NCBI RefSeq assembly: GCF_002849605.1
Contig: NZ_NPIB01000016.1
Coordinates: forward strand, 1-64,000
Length of the DNA stretch: 64,000 nucleotides
Source: Photobacterium carnosum
Lineage (GTDB): Bacteria > Pseudomonadota > Gammaproteobacteria > Enterobacterales > Vibrionaceae
Direction of reading: 5' to 3'
The translations under genes were made by a program, and so were the position numbers. Of this stretch, positions 20,182-29,852 are shown in pieces (the first letter of the stretch is position 1; every line of letters begins with the position of its first letter). Below the pieces are notes generated by a model. The model had not been told where the DNA came from, did no database searches, and worked only from the letters and a program-made list of their open reading frames with translations.

Positions 20182-21084
20182 TTAATCACACAACGTCTGC
20201 TTTAACGCCTGCTCAATACAAGGGAAGCTAAAGTTAAACCCTGCTGCCTGTAACTTGTTCGGCAATGCGCGTTGACCGTCTAATAATAGTTGTGACGATT
20301 CCCCAAGGGCACATTTTAATACCCAAGCAGGGGTAAATAATAAATGTGGTCGATGCAATGTACTGGCAAGGGCGGCACTGAAAGCGCGATTAGTAATCGG
20401 GTTGGGGGCGGTCATATTATACGGACCTTGAGTATCACTATTATTAAGTAAAAATAAAATCCCTCGCACCATATCTTGCAGTTGGATCCACGGGAAATAT
20501 TGCTGACCATCGCCAATAGGGCCACCAACGCCGAATTGATAAGGCAGTAACATTTTCGCCAATGCGCCGCCTTGTTTTGCAATTACAATTCCCGTTCTTA
20601 ATAGGCATACGCGTGTTTGATCAGATTGTGCTTCCAGCGCGATTTGTTCCCAGCGTGAGCAAACTTGCTGTGAAAAATCAGTATTATTAGGCTCAATAGT
20701 AAAGCTTTCATCAATGGTTTTATCATGTTGATTACCGTAGATGCCAACAGCAGAGCCACTGATAAACGTTTGCGGAGGGGTGTCACTGGTTTTAATTTTA
20801 TCAACCAGTTGTTGGGTAATATTCCAACGGCTGTCTTCAATGATATGTTTTTGTTGCTCACTCCAACGTTTACCGATAATGGACTCACCAGCAAGGTTAA
20901 TTACCGCATCAAATTGATCAAGGTTGGGTAACGATTCGAGTGAATTAAGCGCATTAATATGATGACCGAGTAGCTGATAAGCGCGGGCGGGATCACGGCT
21001 AATCACGGTGATTTCATCATGATTGAGATGAGGGAGTAGTGCCTTGCCAATGAGTCCGGTTGCGCCTGTCACTAAGATCTTCAT
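20182..21084 (-). CDS. yfcH: TIGR01777-type sugar-nucleotide epimerase-like protein (YfcH)
   Basis: A 300-residue atypical SDR. The start is set at MKILVTGATGLIG, with GAGGG upstream; the open frame extends 43 codons further but contains no SDR sequence there. The N-terminal GATGLIG loop binds NAD(P). SGSAVGIYG and the GGPIGDGQQYFPWI block are typical of the TIGR01777/YfcH group, which ends in a DUF1731 domain (about 250-300). The function of the group is unknown; it is related to epimerases and the plant cell-division regulator SulA/GC1. It is divergent from yfcE, as part of the conserved yfc/ackA-pta neighbourhood. Confidence 0.88.
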   Translation of the reverse strand: MKILVTGATGLIGKALLPHLNHDEITVISRDPARAYQLLGHHINALNSLESLPNLDQFDAVINLAGESIIGKRWSEQQKHIIEDSRWNITQQLVDKIKTSDTPPQTFISGSAVGIYGNQHDKTIDESFTIEPNNTDFSQQVCSRWEQIALEAQSDQTRVCLLRTGIVIAKQGGALAKMLLPYQFGVGGPIGDGQQYFPWIQLQDMVRGILFLLNNSDTQGPYNMTAPNPITNRAFSAALASTLHRPHLLFTPAWVLKCALGESSQLLLDGQRALPNKLQAAGFNFSFPCIEQALKQTLCD

Positions 21085-21299
21085 ATTGGTTATTCCCTCG
21101 TGGTTATTGATGTACCAGCTTAAATTAACTGATAGTGGAAGCAAGTTGGTGCTGAGATGAATATTATTAATCAGTGCTATGTTCACAGTATAAGTGATGC
21201 TGATAGATATCATCGTGACCTGATGGTGATAATAGTATTTTTCCTGATGCTCACGTAGACTAAACTCATATATTGACGATTTTTTGGCTGAACTTAATC

Positions 21300-21848
21300 A
21301 TGAAATTATTTTTCGCATCAGATATTCACGGTAGTTTTATTGCGGCTCAAAAAGCCATTGCTGCTTTTGAACAAAGTGGTGCTAAGTATCTTATTTTATT
21401 AGGTGATATTCTTAATCACGGTCCCCGCAATGCGCTACCTGAAGGGTACGATCCAATCAAAGTGGCTGAATTATTAAATCAGTATGCGGATCGAATTACG
21501 GCTGTACGCGGTAATTGTGATAGTGACGTTGATCAAATGCTGTTGGATTTTCCGATGATGGCAGATTATAACGTGGTGATGTTAGCCGATGGTCGACGGT
21601 TATTTTTAACCCATGGTCATATTTATAATGCCGATAAGCATCCGCAACTAATGACTGGCGATGTGATTGTTTCGGGTCATACTCATATTCCAGTTGCTGA
21701 GCATAAAGGGGATTACTACGCCTTTAATCCCGGTTCGGTGGCTATTCCACGTAATGGTTTACCTGCAAGCTATGGTTTATTGGATGGTAATGCTTTAGCG
21801 GTGATCAGTTTTGACGGTGAAGTGTTAGCGCAGACGATGCTTAGTTAA
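21300..21848 (+). CDS. yfcE: YfcE phosphodiesterase
   Basis: A 182-residue MPP-fold metallophosphoesterase. The start is at MKLFFASDIHGS. Metal-ligand motifs are intact: DIHG, GDILNH, GNCDS, THGH and SGHTHIP. E. coli YfcE is a Mn-dependent phosphodiesterase active on artificial diesters, with no defined natural substrate. The gene is close to pta and ackA as in enteric bacteria, and ends in a bidirectional terminator shared with pta. Confidence 0.92.
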   Translation: MKLFFASDIHGSFIAAQKAIAAFEQSGAKYLILLGDILNHGPRNALPEGYDPIKVAELLNQYADRITAVRGNCDSDVDQMLLDFPMMADYNVVMLADGRRLFLTHGHIYNADKHPQLMTGDVIVSGHTHIPVAEHKGDYYAFNPGSVAIPRNGLPASYGLLDGNALAVISFDGEVLAQTMLS

Positions 21849-21970
21849 AATATCCGTAATCAAATAACTAACAAAGCGGATTATTGATCATTGGATGATG
21901 TGCTTGCTTTATCGTTATTGCTTAACATTGTGGTTATATTGCTAGGATAGCGATTTGTGTTTTATAGCAT

Positions 21971-22036
21971 GAATAAAAAGCGCCCCAATACACTTTTCAA
22001 TAAAAATTGAAGGCATGTATTGGGGCGTTTTATCAG
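21971..22036. terminator. Bidirectional terminator between yfcE and pta
   Basis: GCGCCCCAATACA...TGTATTGGGGCG forms a strong outer stem, with an inner stem TTCAAT/ATTGAA. A and T runs on the outer flanks fit termination of both convergent genes. Confidence 0.85.
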
Positions 22037-22058
22037 CCGCTTAAATAAGTATTAAAAC

Positions 22059-24206
22059 TTACTTAGCGTTAGACTGTTCAGCCTGAATCGCAGTAAGTGC
22101 AACTGTGTAAACGATATCGTCTACTAGTGCGCCACGAGAAAGGTCGTTAACTGGCTTACGCATGCCCTGAAGCATTGGACCGATAGATACTAGATCTGCA
22201 GAACGTTGTACTGCTTTGTATGTTGTATTACCTGTGTTTAGGTCAGGGAATATAAATACAGTTGCTTTACCTGCTACTGGAGAGTTTGGCGCTTTAGAAG
22301 CCGCTACGTTTTCCATGATTGCAGCATCGTACTGTAGAGGACCGTCAATGATTAGATCAGGACGTTTCTCTTGAGCAAGTTTGGTTGCTTCACGTACTTT
22401 ATCTACGTCTGCGCCTTTACCAGAAGTACCAGTAGAGTAAGAGATCATAGCGACGCGTGGTTCGATACCAAATGCTTTTGCAGAATCAGCAGATTGGATA
22501 GCGATTTCAGCAAGTTGCTCAGCTGTTGGATCTGGGTTGATCGCACAGTCACCGTAAACCAATACTTGGTCAGGTAGCAACATGAAGAATACAGACGATA
22601 CGATAGACGCATCAGGTGCAGTCTTGATGATTTGGAATGGAGGAACGATAGTGTTTGCTGTAGTGTGAACTGCACCAGATACTAGACCGTCAACTTCGCT
22701 ATTCTCAAGCATCATTGTGCCAAGGAATACTGAATCTTGTAGCTTCTCACGAGCAACTACATCAGTCATGCCTTTCGCGCCACGAAGCTCTACTAAACGA
22801 GCAACGTAGTTCTCACGTACTTCATCAGGGTTGATGATAGTTACGCCAGCACCTAAAACAACACCTTGCTGCTCAGCAACACGACGAATTTCTTCAGGGT
22901 TACCTAAAAGCACACATTCAGCGATACCGCGTTCAGCACAGATAGCTGCAGCTTTAACTGTACGTGGCTCATCGCCTTCAGGAAGAACGATACGCTTAGC
23001 CGCTTTACGAGCAAGCTCAGTTAACTGGTAACGGAATGCTGGTGGGCTTAGGCGACGCTCACGGTTTGAACCTTCAGTTAGAGATTCAATCCAGTTACCG
23101 TCGATGTGGCTTGCCATGTATTCGTTAACAAACTCAACACGCTCTTTATCTTCAGCAGGAACTTCTAGAGTGAAGCTCTGTAGATTTAGCGATGTCTGCC
23201 AAGTGTTACCTTGTGCTGTCATAACAGGAAGACCTGTTGCGAATGCGCGCTCACAAAGATCCATAACAGGTTTTGGTAGGTCGTAACCACCAGTCAGTAA
23301 TAATGCACCTAGCTCAACGCCATTCATTGCAGCAAGACATGCAGCAACAATAACGTCAGGACGGTCAGCAGAAGTCACTAGTAGTGAACCTGGACGGAAG
23401 TGCTCAACCATATTAGGGATAGAGCGTGCACAGAAAGTGATGCTCTTAATACGACGAGTTTCGATATCACCTGCATTGATAATTTCAGCATTTAGGTGCT
23501 GAGCAATATCTGTTGCACGTGTAGCGATTAGCTCTGCGCTCCAAGGTGCACAACCAAGTACACGGATAGGGCTAGAGTTGAATACTTGCATGATTTCAAC
23601 GTTTGAAGGAACAGTACCTTCTACATCGTCAAAGATCTCAGAAAGATCTGGGCGAGTACGGCCTTCAGCGTCAACAGGTGCGTTAAGTTTATTAACGATA
23701 ACACCAGAAATTTGCTTGTTTTTAATGCCGCCGAAGTTAGAACATGCTACTTCGATACGTTCTTTAAGTTGTGATGGGTTGTCAGTACCAGGAGAGACAA
23801 CAAACACGATTTCAGCATCAAGTGTTTTTGCAATTTCAAAGTTAATTTGATTTGCAAAAGGGTGCTTACGAGTAGCAACAAGACCTTCGATTAGCGTTAC
23901 AGCAGAGTCTGTTGTTGCTGTTTTAAAGCGAGCAACGATGTCTTCTAGAAGAACGTCAGTTTGATCGTTACGAATAAGTTCTTCAGCGCTTGCCATTGAG
24001 AATGACTCAGCGATTTTCATATCGCTGTTAGCACGAATGATCGTTGTAGTTAGATCTGGCTGATCGCCACCTTTACGTGGCTGTGCGATAGGCTTGAAGA
24101 ACGAAACACGAACGCCTTTGCGTTCCATTGCACGAAGTACACCAAGACTAACGCTTGTTAGACCAACACCAGCGCCAACTGGGATAAGCATAATAGTACG
24201 AGACAC
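22059..24206 (-). CDS. pta: Phosphate acetyltransferase (Pta)
   Basis: A 715-residue enzyme converting acetyl-CoA and phosphate to acetyl phosphate and CoA. The N-terminal regulatory P-loop-like domain ([20 protein letters not shown], about 1-220) leads to a DRTGG domain (about 225-340) and the C-terminal PTA catalytic domain (about 390-715) with [11 protein letters not shown] and [10 protein letters not shown]. Length and layout match the long enterobacterial-type Pta. It follows ackA on the same strand, 153 bases away, across a hairpin terminator. With AckA it drives overflow acetate formation and ATP synthesis. Confidence 0.96.
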   Translation of the reverse strand: MSRTIMLIPVGAGVGLTSVSLGVLRAMERKGVRVSFFKPIAQPRKGGDQPDLTTTIIRANSDMKIAESFSMASAEELIRNDQTDVLLEDIVARFKTATTDSAVTLIEGLVATRKHPFANQINFEIAKTLDAEIVFVVSPGTDNPSQLKERIEVACSNFGGIKNKQISGVIVNKLNAPVDAEGRTRPDLSEIFDDVEGTVPSNVEIMQVFNSSPIRVLGCAPWSAELIATRATDIAQHLNAEIINAGDIETRRIKSITFCARSIPNMVEHFRPGSLLVTSADRPDVIVAACLAAMNGVELGALLLTGGYDLPKPVMDLCERAFATGLPVMTAQGNTWQTSLNLQSFTLEVPAEDKERVEFVNEYMASHIDGNWIESLTEGSNRERRLSPPAFRYQLTELARKAAKRIVLPEGDEPRTVKAAAICAERGIAECVLLGNPEEIRRVAEQQGVVLGAGVTIINPDEVRENYVARLVELRGAKGMTDVVAREKLQDSVFLGTMMLENSEVDGLVSGAVHTTANTIVPPFQIIKTAPDASIVSSVFFMLLPDQVLVYGDCAINPDPTAEQLAEIAIQSADSAKAFGIEPRVAMISYSTGTSGKGADVDKVREATKLAQEKRPDLIIDGPLQYDAAIMENVAASKAPNSPVAGKATVFIFPDLNTGNTTYKAVQRSADLVSIGPMLQGMRKPVNDLSRGALVDDIVYTVALTAIQAEQSNAK

Positions 24207-24313
24207 TATAGATTCCTTTGACTATTGAATCGGTACAGCACTGTTCAATAACAATTCGACGTTATGTTTTAAAGTAGAATAATCATAGAGCAGCACCACA
24301 GTAAAATATGAGA

Positions 24314-24347
24314 TGAAAAAACGGCTGACTAAAAGGCCAGCCGTTTT
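24314..24347 (-). terminator. Terminator-like hairpin between ackA and pta
   Basis: On the minus strand AAAACGGCTG/CAGCCGTTTT is a perfect 10-bp stem followed by TTTTTTC. It lies 13 bases past the ackA stop, so some ackA transcripts should end there. pta expression would then depend on read-through or its own promoter in 24207-24313. Confidence 0.8.
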
Positions 24348-24360
24348 AATAATCGTAAGA

Positions 24361-25557
24361 TTAGATTTCAGCTAGAAGCGCTGTATCTTCTGCGATTACT
24401 AATTCTTCGTTAGTTGAAACAACCATTGCAGGAATGCGGCTGTTTGCTGTAGTGATAACACCTTCGCCGCCGAAACGTGCTTTAAGGTTTGCTTCATTAT
24501 CTACTTCGATACCGAAGATAGCTAGACGGTTAAGAACCATCTCACGAATTGGTGCAGAGTTTTCACCGATACCACCAGTGAATACGATTGCATCTAGACG
24601 ACCTTCCATAGTAGCTGCATAGCTTGCAACATACTTAGCTAGACGGTGACAGAATACGTCCATTGCACGTGTTGCTTCTTCTTTAGTACCGTAGTTTTCT
24701 TCAACGAAACGACAGTCAGAAGTCACACCAGTAAGACCTAGTAGGCCAGACTCTTTAGTGAACATAGTGTTGATTTCAGCAACGCTCATACCTAGACGAT
24801 CGTGTAGGTGGAACATAACTGCTGGGTCAAGGTCACCACAACGAGTGCCCATTACTAGACCTTCAAGAGGTGTTAGACCCATAGAGATATCTACAGATTT
24901 ACCGCCTTTGATTGCACATACAGATGCGCCGTTACCTAGGTGACAGTTGATGATGTTTAGTTCATCAAGAGGCTTGTCTAGAAGGATCGCTGTTTCACGA
25001 GCGATGAAACGGTGAGAAGTACCGTGTGCGCCGTAACGACGGATGCCGTTTTCTTTGTATAGACGGTAAGGAATTGCGTATAAGAATGCTTCTTCAGGCA
25101 TAGTCTGGTGGAAAGCAGTATCAAATACAGCAACGTTTTTCAGATTAGCGAAGTTGTGTTTAGCAGCTTCGATACCGATAACGTGTGCAGGGTTGTGTAG
25201 AGGTGCGAAATCAGACGCATCTACGATACCTTGAAGAACAACATCGTCGATTAGTGCTGATGCAGAGAACTGCTCGCCGCCGTGTACGATACGGTGACCG
25301 ATAGCGCCTAGAGACTCTTTAAGTTCTGGCTTAGAAGCAAGGATAGTATCAACCATGAAAGCTAGAGCTTCTTCGTGAGCAGCACCGTTACCTAGTTGAG
25401 CTTCGTGCTTGCCATCAAGTTTCCACTTGATACGAGCGTCAGGAAGGCCTAGACATTCTGCTAGACCTGAAAGATGTTCTTCACCTGATACTGGATCAAT
25501 GATTGCGAACTTAAGAGATGAACTACCGCAGTTTAGAACTAAAACCAGCTTAGACAT
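24361..25557 (-). CDS. ackA: Acetate kinase (AckA)
   Basis: A 398-residue enzyme making acetate and ATP from acetyl phosphate. Family motifs are intact: N-terminal [12 protein letters not shown] phosphate loop, catalytic [21 protein letters not shown] and FTGGIGENS. It is the first gene of an ackA-pta unit. The codon use is biased, as expected for an abundant enzyme. A structured leader lies upstream. Confidence 0.97.
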   Translation of the reverse strand: MSKLVLVLNCGSSSLKFAIIDPVSGEEHLSGLAECLGLPDARIKWKLDGKHEAQLGNGAAHEEALAFMVDTILASKPELKESLGAIGHRIVHGGEQFSASALIDDVVLQGIVDASDFAPLHNPAHVIGIEAAKHNFANLKNVAVFDTAFHQTMPEEAFLYAIPYRLYKENGIRRYGAHGTSHRFIARETAILLDKPLDELNIINCHLGNGASVCAIKGGKSVDISMGLTPLEGLVMGTRCGDLDPAVMFHLHDRLGMSVAEINTMFTKESGLLGLTGVTSDCRFVEENYGTKEEATRAMDVFCHRLAKYVASYAATMEGRLDAIVFTGGIGENSAPIREMVLNRLAIFGIEVDNEANLKARFGGEGVITTANSRIPAMVVSTNEELVIAEDTALLAEI

Positions 25558-25614
25558 GAGAGTGACTACCTATAATCTGTCTGAAAGTTGATATTCATTT
25601 TTGAATAAAAAAGT

Positions 25615-25657
25615 ACCCCTAGAATAGACGAAGATTTATTGTTCGTCTTACTAGAGG
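25615..25657 (-). promoter_or_regulatory. Hairpin in the ackA leader
   Basis: AGACGAA/TTCGTCT (25626-25632 with 25642-25648) forms a stem with an outer CCTAG/CTAG pairing. It lies about 60-100 bases before the ackA ATG. It is either a leader structure or part of a regulator site; the sequence does not tell which. The rest of 25558-25893 should hold the ackA and yfbV promoters, including a TTGACA at 25716 on the plus strand. Confidence 0.4.
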
Positions 25658-25893
25658 TGAAAATCACACTCTTTCCTGAGAAATAGAATTGAGTTACCTC
25701 TAATTCTGGGTCATCCTTGACAGAGCCTAACTTGCAGTTAAGGTTATTAACGGCAACAATTACATTTAGGCTTGCCTAGAATAACCGATTGTTACGCAAT
25801 ATAACAAAAAGATTTTTAGAAAATTTTAATTTGAATCAAGTTTGTTGTGTATTTATTTTAAATATTATAATTTTTTTTGATGAGTGGTGCATT

Positions 25894-26343
25894 ATGGCTC
25901 AACATACAATGTGGAAACACTTTCAGAATGGTCAGCATTACATGACAACATGGCCAATGCGCAAAGAGCTAGCGGCTGTTTTTCCTGAACATCGGTATAT
26001 TAAAGCCACTCAATTTGCGACAAAGGTGATGCCTGCGGTTGCTGCAATCAGTATTTTGACTCAAATGGCGTTTCATAATTATGATGCAATGCCTCAAGCG
26101 ATTGCGATTGCGCTATTAGCGATATCAATGCCATTACAAGGATTATGGTGGTTGGGTAAACGCAGTCAAACAACGTTGCCGCCATCACTTGCGAAATGGT
26201 ATAGCGAAATTTATCAGAAGATTGTCAGTGAAGGGCATGCGATGCAGCCTAAAAAATCGCAGCCGCGCTATCAAGAATTAGCGGAGGTATTAAATAGAGC
26301 ATTTAAACAATTAGATCGACATGCATTAGATCGTTGGTTCTAA
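25894..26343 (+). CDS. yfbV: YfbV, UPF0208 membrane protein
   Basis: A 149-residue membrane protein starting at [17 protein letters not shown]. Upstream in-frame ATG at 25789 would add a non-conserved leader. Two transmembrane helices (about 45-63 and 70-88) are followed by a cytoplasmic tail. The conserved opening and the [20 protein letters not shown] block match E. coli YfbV. Work in E. coli linked YfbV to restricting the Ter macrodomain. It is divergent from ackA, the conserved position. Confidence 0.92.
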   Translation: MAQHTMWKHFQNGQHYMTTWPMRKELAAVFPEHRYIKATQFATKVMPAVAAISILTQMAFHNYDAMPQAIAIALLAISMPLQGLWWLGKRSQTTLPPSLAKWYSEIYQKIVSEGHAMQPKKSQPRYQELAEVLNRAFKQLDRHALDRWF

Positions 26344-26383
26344 GTAATTGTGTTATGTTTTGTTGTAATAGGTTTGTGGTAAT

Positions 26384-26413
26384 AAAAAAGAGTCGCATTA
26401 GCGACTCTTTTTT
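26384..26413. terminator. Bidirectional terminator after yfbV
   Basis: AAAAAAGAGTCGC-ATTA-GCGACTCTTTTTT is a near-perfect symmetric hairpin with A and T runs. It ends yfbV and the convergent small gene. Confidence 0.93.
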
Positions 26414-26453
26414 GTTTGGTTCTATAGCACATTAAATAATGGCTAATAAGCAA

Positions 26454-26762
26454 TTATTCTTCGTCGAAATCAAATTCTGGACGTTGTGCACGTGTTGCAG
26501 GCTTCGCTAGAATTTCTAAGTATAGTGATGGTAGTTCAAGCTTTTCAGCTTCATCAATGCACTTGTTGATTTCTTTTACGTGAATAGTTTTTGCTTCTTG
26601 CTCGGTATGACCAAACTTGCAATCAAAATCCCAAAAATCAGTACCAGCAGGTAATGCTTTGTTACGTTCACGACGGATGTATTTCTTTACGTCGTGTTTA
26701 ATTGTTTCTACAACACGAGCAGCCGCTTTTTTGGGATGAGTTAAAGCAAATGTTTTTTTCAT
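26454..26762 (-). CDS. Small conserved protein (DUF6172-like)
   Basis: A 102-residue, strongly charged cytoplasmic protein beginning MKKTFALTHPKKAAARVVET. A central KKYIRRERNKALPAG is followed by WDFDCKFG and a terminal acidic EFDFDEE. This pattern recalls the family annotated as DUF6172 (function unknown). No membrane or signal segment is present. The Lys/Arg-rich helix could bind nucleic acid, but this is a guess. The ATG is preceded by TTAGGAAA. Confidence 0.75.
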   Translation of the reverse strand: MKKTFALTHPKKAAARVVETIKHDVKKYIRRERNKALPAGTDFWDFDCKFGHTEQEAKTIHVKEINKCIDEAEKLELPSLYLEILAKPATRAQRPEFDFDEE

Positions 26763-27209
26763 TGTTTTCCTAATTAATTTGGCTCAAAGAAAAGAGCTCT
26801 GTGTTTATTTTACTGTAAATTGTCGTGGGTAGCGATGGGGTAAGGCTGAAATTCGTGCGATAAAAAAATATTCAGTGAACGAGATGTTTTTTGCAACTAA
26901 TTTTAACCATCACGGTCTTATCTATATACGAGCAATAAAATGATGATATTGCATGATAGCGAGGTCATTCCATTAGCGTATTGTGACGTTTCTATACGCA
27001 ATATTAGATGATTATTCAGGCAATAAACAGGTTGTTGAGGTATAATTATTAAGCAACCTAGGGATATAGCTGTTATCTCTCTTAGAACCCCAACTGCTTG
27101 GCCGCCGATGGGGTTCTTCTCTATCTAGCGGTTGTTGTTTTTCTGCTGTACCCATTTTAGTCATATTTCAAATCATTATTTCGTTGCCCCATTACCTTCA
27201 TTGCCGCCC
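26763..27209. other. Gene-poor region
   Basis: About 450 bases with no intact ORF. It includes the promoter side of the DUF6172-like gene and the small-RNA candidate at 27041-27125. The rest gave no supported feature. Confidence 0.5.
27041..27125 (+). ncRNA. Candidate small RNA
   Basis: A perfect -10 hexamer TATAAT (27041-27046) has only a weak -35. It is followed within 40 bases by a strong 9-bp hairpin AGAACCCCA/TGGGGTTCT (27084-27092 with 27109-27117) and a pyrimidine-rich TCTCTATCT tail. No ORF is present. The tail is not a clean T run, so termination is uncertain. I do not recognise a known sRNA family. Confidence 0.3.
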
Positions 27210-27530
27210 TCATTTTATTTTTTGTGCATTAGTGGTCGCATCTTGATGGTTATGCTATTCATTGATGAGAATAATATCGGCTTGTTTTAAAGCGTGATCT
27301 CATTGAGTAACAGAAAGTTGTTCATTTGAGGACTTAATAGCGTAATCATACATGATCGTTACAGTACTGGTCGTTGTTGCTGTGCTAGATTGCTGTTGTA
27401 GTAGATTGTTGCGGTGTTAGTCGTAGTGATTACTGCTGCGCTGGTGGATAGTGAGATATTATTGGCTGATGGGGGAGATACTCGGCCAACCAATAAGCGG
27501 GTTAGACCCAATATAGGTCAGTCGATTCAT
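27210..27530 (-). pseudogene. Decayed ChaN-like (haem-binding uptake family) gene remnant
   Basis: One 107-codon frame on the minus strand carries four internal stops (TAA, TAA, TGA, TAG) but still spells a readable core: TVTIMYDYAIKSSNEQLSVT, then DHALKQADIILINE, stop, HNHQDA. The ADIILINE-x-HNHQ block resembles the ADVVLVGEWH motif near the N-terminus of ChaN-type lipoproteins, with TAG standing where Trp (TGG) is expected. The rest of the gene is missing downstream. The ChaN identity rests on this short block. Confidence 0.5.
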
Positions 27531-27623
27531 TGTTGTTATACCGAGAAGAGAATAAACGGTAAATAATAAAGACATTGAGATTGATTATAAATAATCGATG
27601 ATAATCAATCTCATTTGTAGTAT

Positions 27624-28454
27624 TTACTGGCGGCGATAAACACGAATAGAAAAATCAGCTTCACAATCGAAATTTTGGGCTTGCGCAAGTTGTTGCCATA
27701 CTTGCTCAGAAGTTTTCCATGCAAAAGGCGTCATTTGCATTAATGCTGTTGCCTCTTCACCACTTAGTGTCATGTCATAGTGCAGTTGTTGATCTATAAC
27801 TAACTCAAACCCTTCAATGTTCTCTACAGGCACATCATGTAAGTTAACACCGTCATAAATTAATTCTTTTAATTGATATAAATGACGCGGTGCAGGTGTT
27901 GCTGTGACTAAGATCCCTCCGCTTTTTATCGAGCGATGCAATTCTTCATCTTTACAGGGCGCATAAATACGGACTACACCATCAAAAAAGTGATCAGCAA
28001 ACGGTAAGCGGTGGCTAGAGGCAACACAGAAATCACAATCATGGTAGCGTTTTGCTGCATATTTAACTGCAACTTTTGAAATGTCTAAGCCGTGGATGGT
28101 GATGTCTGAAAATTGTTGACGGAGTTGTACAAACTCAGAGGTGTAATACCCTTCACCACAACCTATATCAAGTAGCTCAGTGGCATCTTGTGGTAAATGT
28201 TGGCGTAACTGTGTCATAACCGCATCACGTAGGGGTTGGTAATGGTCAGTGTTAAGAAATAAGCGTCGAGCTTGCATCATTTCTTTATTATCGCCAGGGT
28301 TTTTCGAGCTTTTATGATGTACAGGCATCAGGTTTACATAGCCTTCTTTGGCCTGATCAAACTGATGATTATTACTACAGCGATAGGATGTTGATGATGC
28401 GCTGTTAGCGTCCATAGTAAGTGGCAGGTGACATAAAGGGCATTGATAAGACAT
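27624..28454 (-). CDS. rlmA: RlmA, 23S rRNA (guanine-745-N1)-methyltransferase
   Basis: A 276-residue SAM-dependent methyltransferase. The N-terminal zinc knuckle has CPLC, then C and H of YRCSNNHQFD. The KEGYVNLMPVHHKSSKNPGD segment is strongly conserved in RlmA(I). The SAM motif is LLDIGCGEGYYT, followed by GLDISKVAVKYAAKRY. E. coli RlmA methylates G745 of 23S rRNA. It is monocistronic. Confidence 0.93.
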   Translation of the reverse strand: MSYQCPLCHLPLTMDANSASSTSYRCSNNHQFDQAKEGYVNLMPVHHKSSKNPGDNKEMMQARRLFLNTDHYQPLRDAVMTQLRQHLPQDATELLDIGCGEGYYTSEFVQLRQQFSDITIHGLDISKVAVKYAAKRYHDCDFCVASSHRLPFADHFFDGVVRIYAPCKDEELHRSIKSGGILVTATPAPRHLYQLKELIYDGVNLHDVPVENIEGFELVIDQQLHYDMTLSGEEATALMQMTPFAWKTSEQVWQQLAQAQNFDCEADFSIRVYRRQ

Positions 28455-28531
28455 GTATATAGACCAAAGCTGAAAAACAGCCGTAGAGTGTAATGGTTAT
28501 TAGCGGTTGTCGCTAACAGATTTTTGAGGAT

Positions 28532-28561
28532 AAAAAACCAAGCCTTCATTACTGAAGACTT
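28532..28561 (-). terminator. Terminator of the PgtA-like operon
   Basis: On the minus strand AAGTCTTCA/TGAAGGCTT (one mismatch-wobble) with loop GTAA is followed by GGTTTTTT. It begins 17 bases after the stop of the response-regulator gene. Confidence 0.75.
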
Positions 28562-28577
28562 GTTGGGTTATGTATGG

Positions 28578-29852
28578 TTAATTTGTTGTGCGTACTTTAT
28601 ATTCAGCTTTATCCAGACCGTGTTTTTTCATTCTCAAATACAGTTTTTTACGGGGTATTTGTAAGTATGATGACACTTCATTGATACGGCCCGAAAATAG
28701 GTATAACGCATCTTCAATGACTTGTTTTTCATAGCCATCAACCAGATCATCCAGTGGACTACTCATTTGATCTAATGGTTTAGATCGTTCTTGACCTGCA
28801 AGTTTTACAATCCCTATTGCGTATAATTCAGCAACATTTTTAAGTTCTAATACATTTCCGGGCCATTCATAACGATTTAAAATCGCAAGGTAAGCTTTAT
28901 CAATCGCAGGAATTGTTTTATTTAATTTTTTACAACTTTGCTTAATGTAGTGCTTAAATATCAATGTGATATCACTACTACGTTGACGCAATGTGGGTAG
29001 ATTAAATCGTACTTGACTTAAAAAGTAGAACAACTCAGGTAAAAACTGCTCAGTTTCAACAGATTCAGTCGGATCACCATCAAATAAAGCAATAACGCGG
29101 ACTTCTTTTTTCCCTTGGCGTTCTTGCTCAAGTAAAAAACGACACAACCATTGTTGAGTTTCAATTGGCATATGGTGGGGATTACATAAACATAAACAGC
29201 CACTACGCGCTGAAATCATGCTGCGTTGTAAATCCGGCGTACGGGTAATATTTGCAGCATTGATTTCAACAAAAGGACCATTACTTAATGGGCTATTTTG
29301 ATGAAGTAATTTTGCAACCGTATGGCGACCTGTACCGTTTTCACCTTCAATTAACACATCTTTGGTTGTTAATGCGATGGTTTTTAACTGCTCACGAATT
29401 TTAATAATTAGTGGGCTTTCCCCTAATAATACTTCTGCTGTTGTCGTATGTAAGGTGTTACGTTGTTCAATAATTTGGCGACGCTGAGGTAAATATTTTT
29501 CAAGCAGCGTAATTAATTCTTTAGGCTGTAATGGTTTTTGTAAAAAGTCGACCGCCCCTTTTTTTAAAGCGCCAACCGCCATTGGGATATCACCATGACC
29601 CGTAATAATAATGACGGGTAGCTCATGATCATACTGCTGAATTTTGGCCAATAATTCCATACCATCTAAGCCGGGCATGTACATATCAGAAACAATAACA
29701 CCAGGCCAATTACGCTTTAGCATCCCTAACACTAAGGTTGAATCTGTTATTGTTTGTGCTTTAAATCCAGCTATTTCAAGTAGTTCTTGATAGGCTTCGA
29801 CAACATCATGATCGTCATCCACAATCAATACTTCAATATCATCACTTATCAT
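28578..29852 (-). CDS. PgtA-like NtrC-type response regulator with degenerate AAA+ domain
   Basis: A 424-residue protein. The receiver domain (1-120) has Asp-Asp at 12-13, phospho-acceptor D56 in VSDMYMPGLDG, Thr in ITGHGD and K106. The AAA+ module (about 140-345) is unusual. Walker A reads GENGTGRH with Arg for Lys, the GAFTGA loop that contacts sigma-54 is absent, and the Walker B region reads CLCLCNPHH without the DE pair. The C-terminal Fis-type HTH (GRINEVSSYLQIPRKKLYLR) is well kept and matches Salmonella PgtA, the phosphoglycerate transport regulator, whose AAA+ part is similarly degenerate in my recall. So it probably binds DNA without activating sigma-54. It overlaps the kinase gene by 11 bases. 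Confidence 0.82.
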   Translation of the reverse strand: MISDDIEVLIVDDDHDVVEAYQELLEIAGFKAQTITDSTLVLGMLKRNWPGVIVSDMYMPGLDGMELLAKIQQYDHELPVIIITGHGDIPMAVGALKKGAVDFLQKPLQPKELITLLEKYLPQRRQIIEQRNTLHTTTAEVLLGESPLIIKIREQLKTIALTTKDVLIEGENGTGRHTVAKLLHQNSPLSNGPFVEINAANITRTPDLQRSMISARSGCLCLCNPHHMPIETQQWLCRFLLEQERQGKKEVRVIALFDGDPTESVETEQFLPELFYFLSQVRFNLPTLRQRSSDITLIFKHYIKQSCKKLNKTIPAIDKAYLAILNRYEWPGNVLELKNVAELYAIGIVKLAGQERSKPLDQMSSPLDDLVDGYEKQVIEDALYLFSGRINEVSSYLQIPRKKLYLRMKKHGLDKAEYKVRTTN

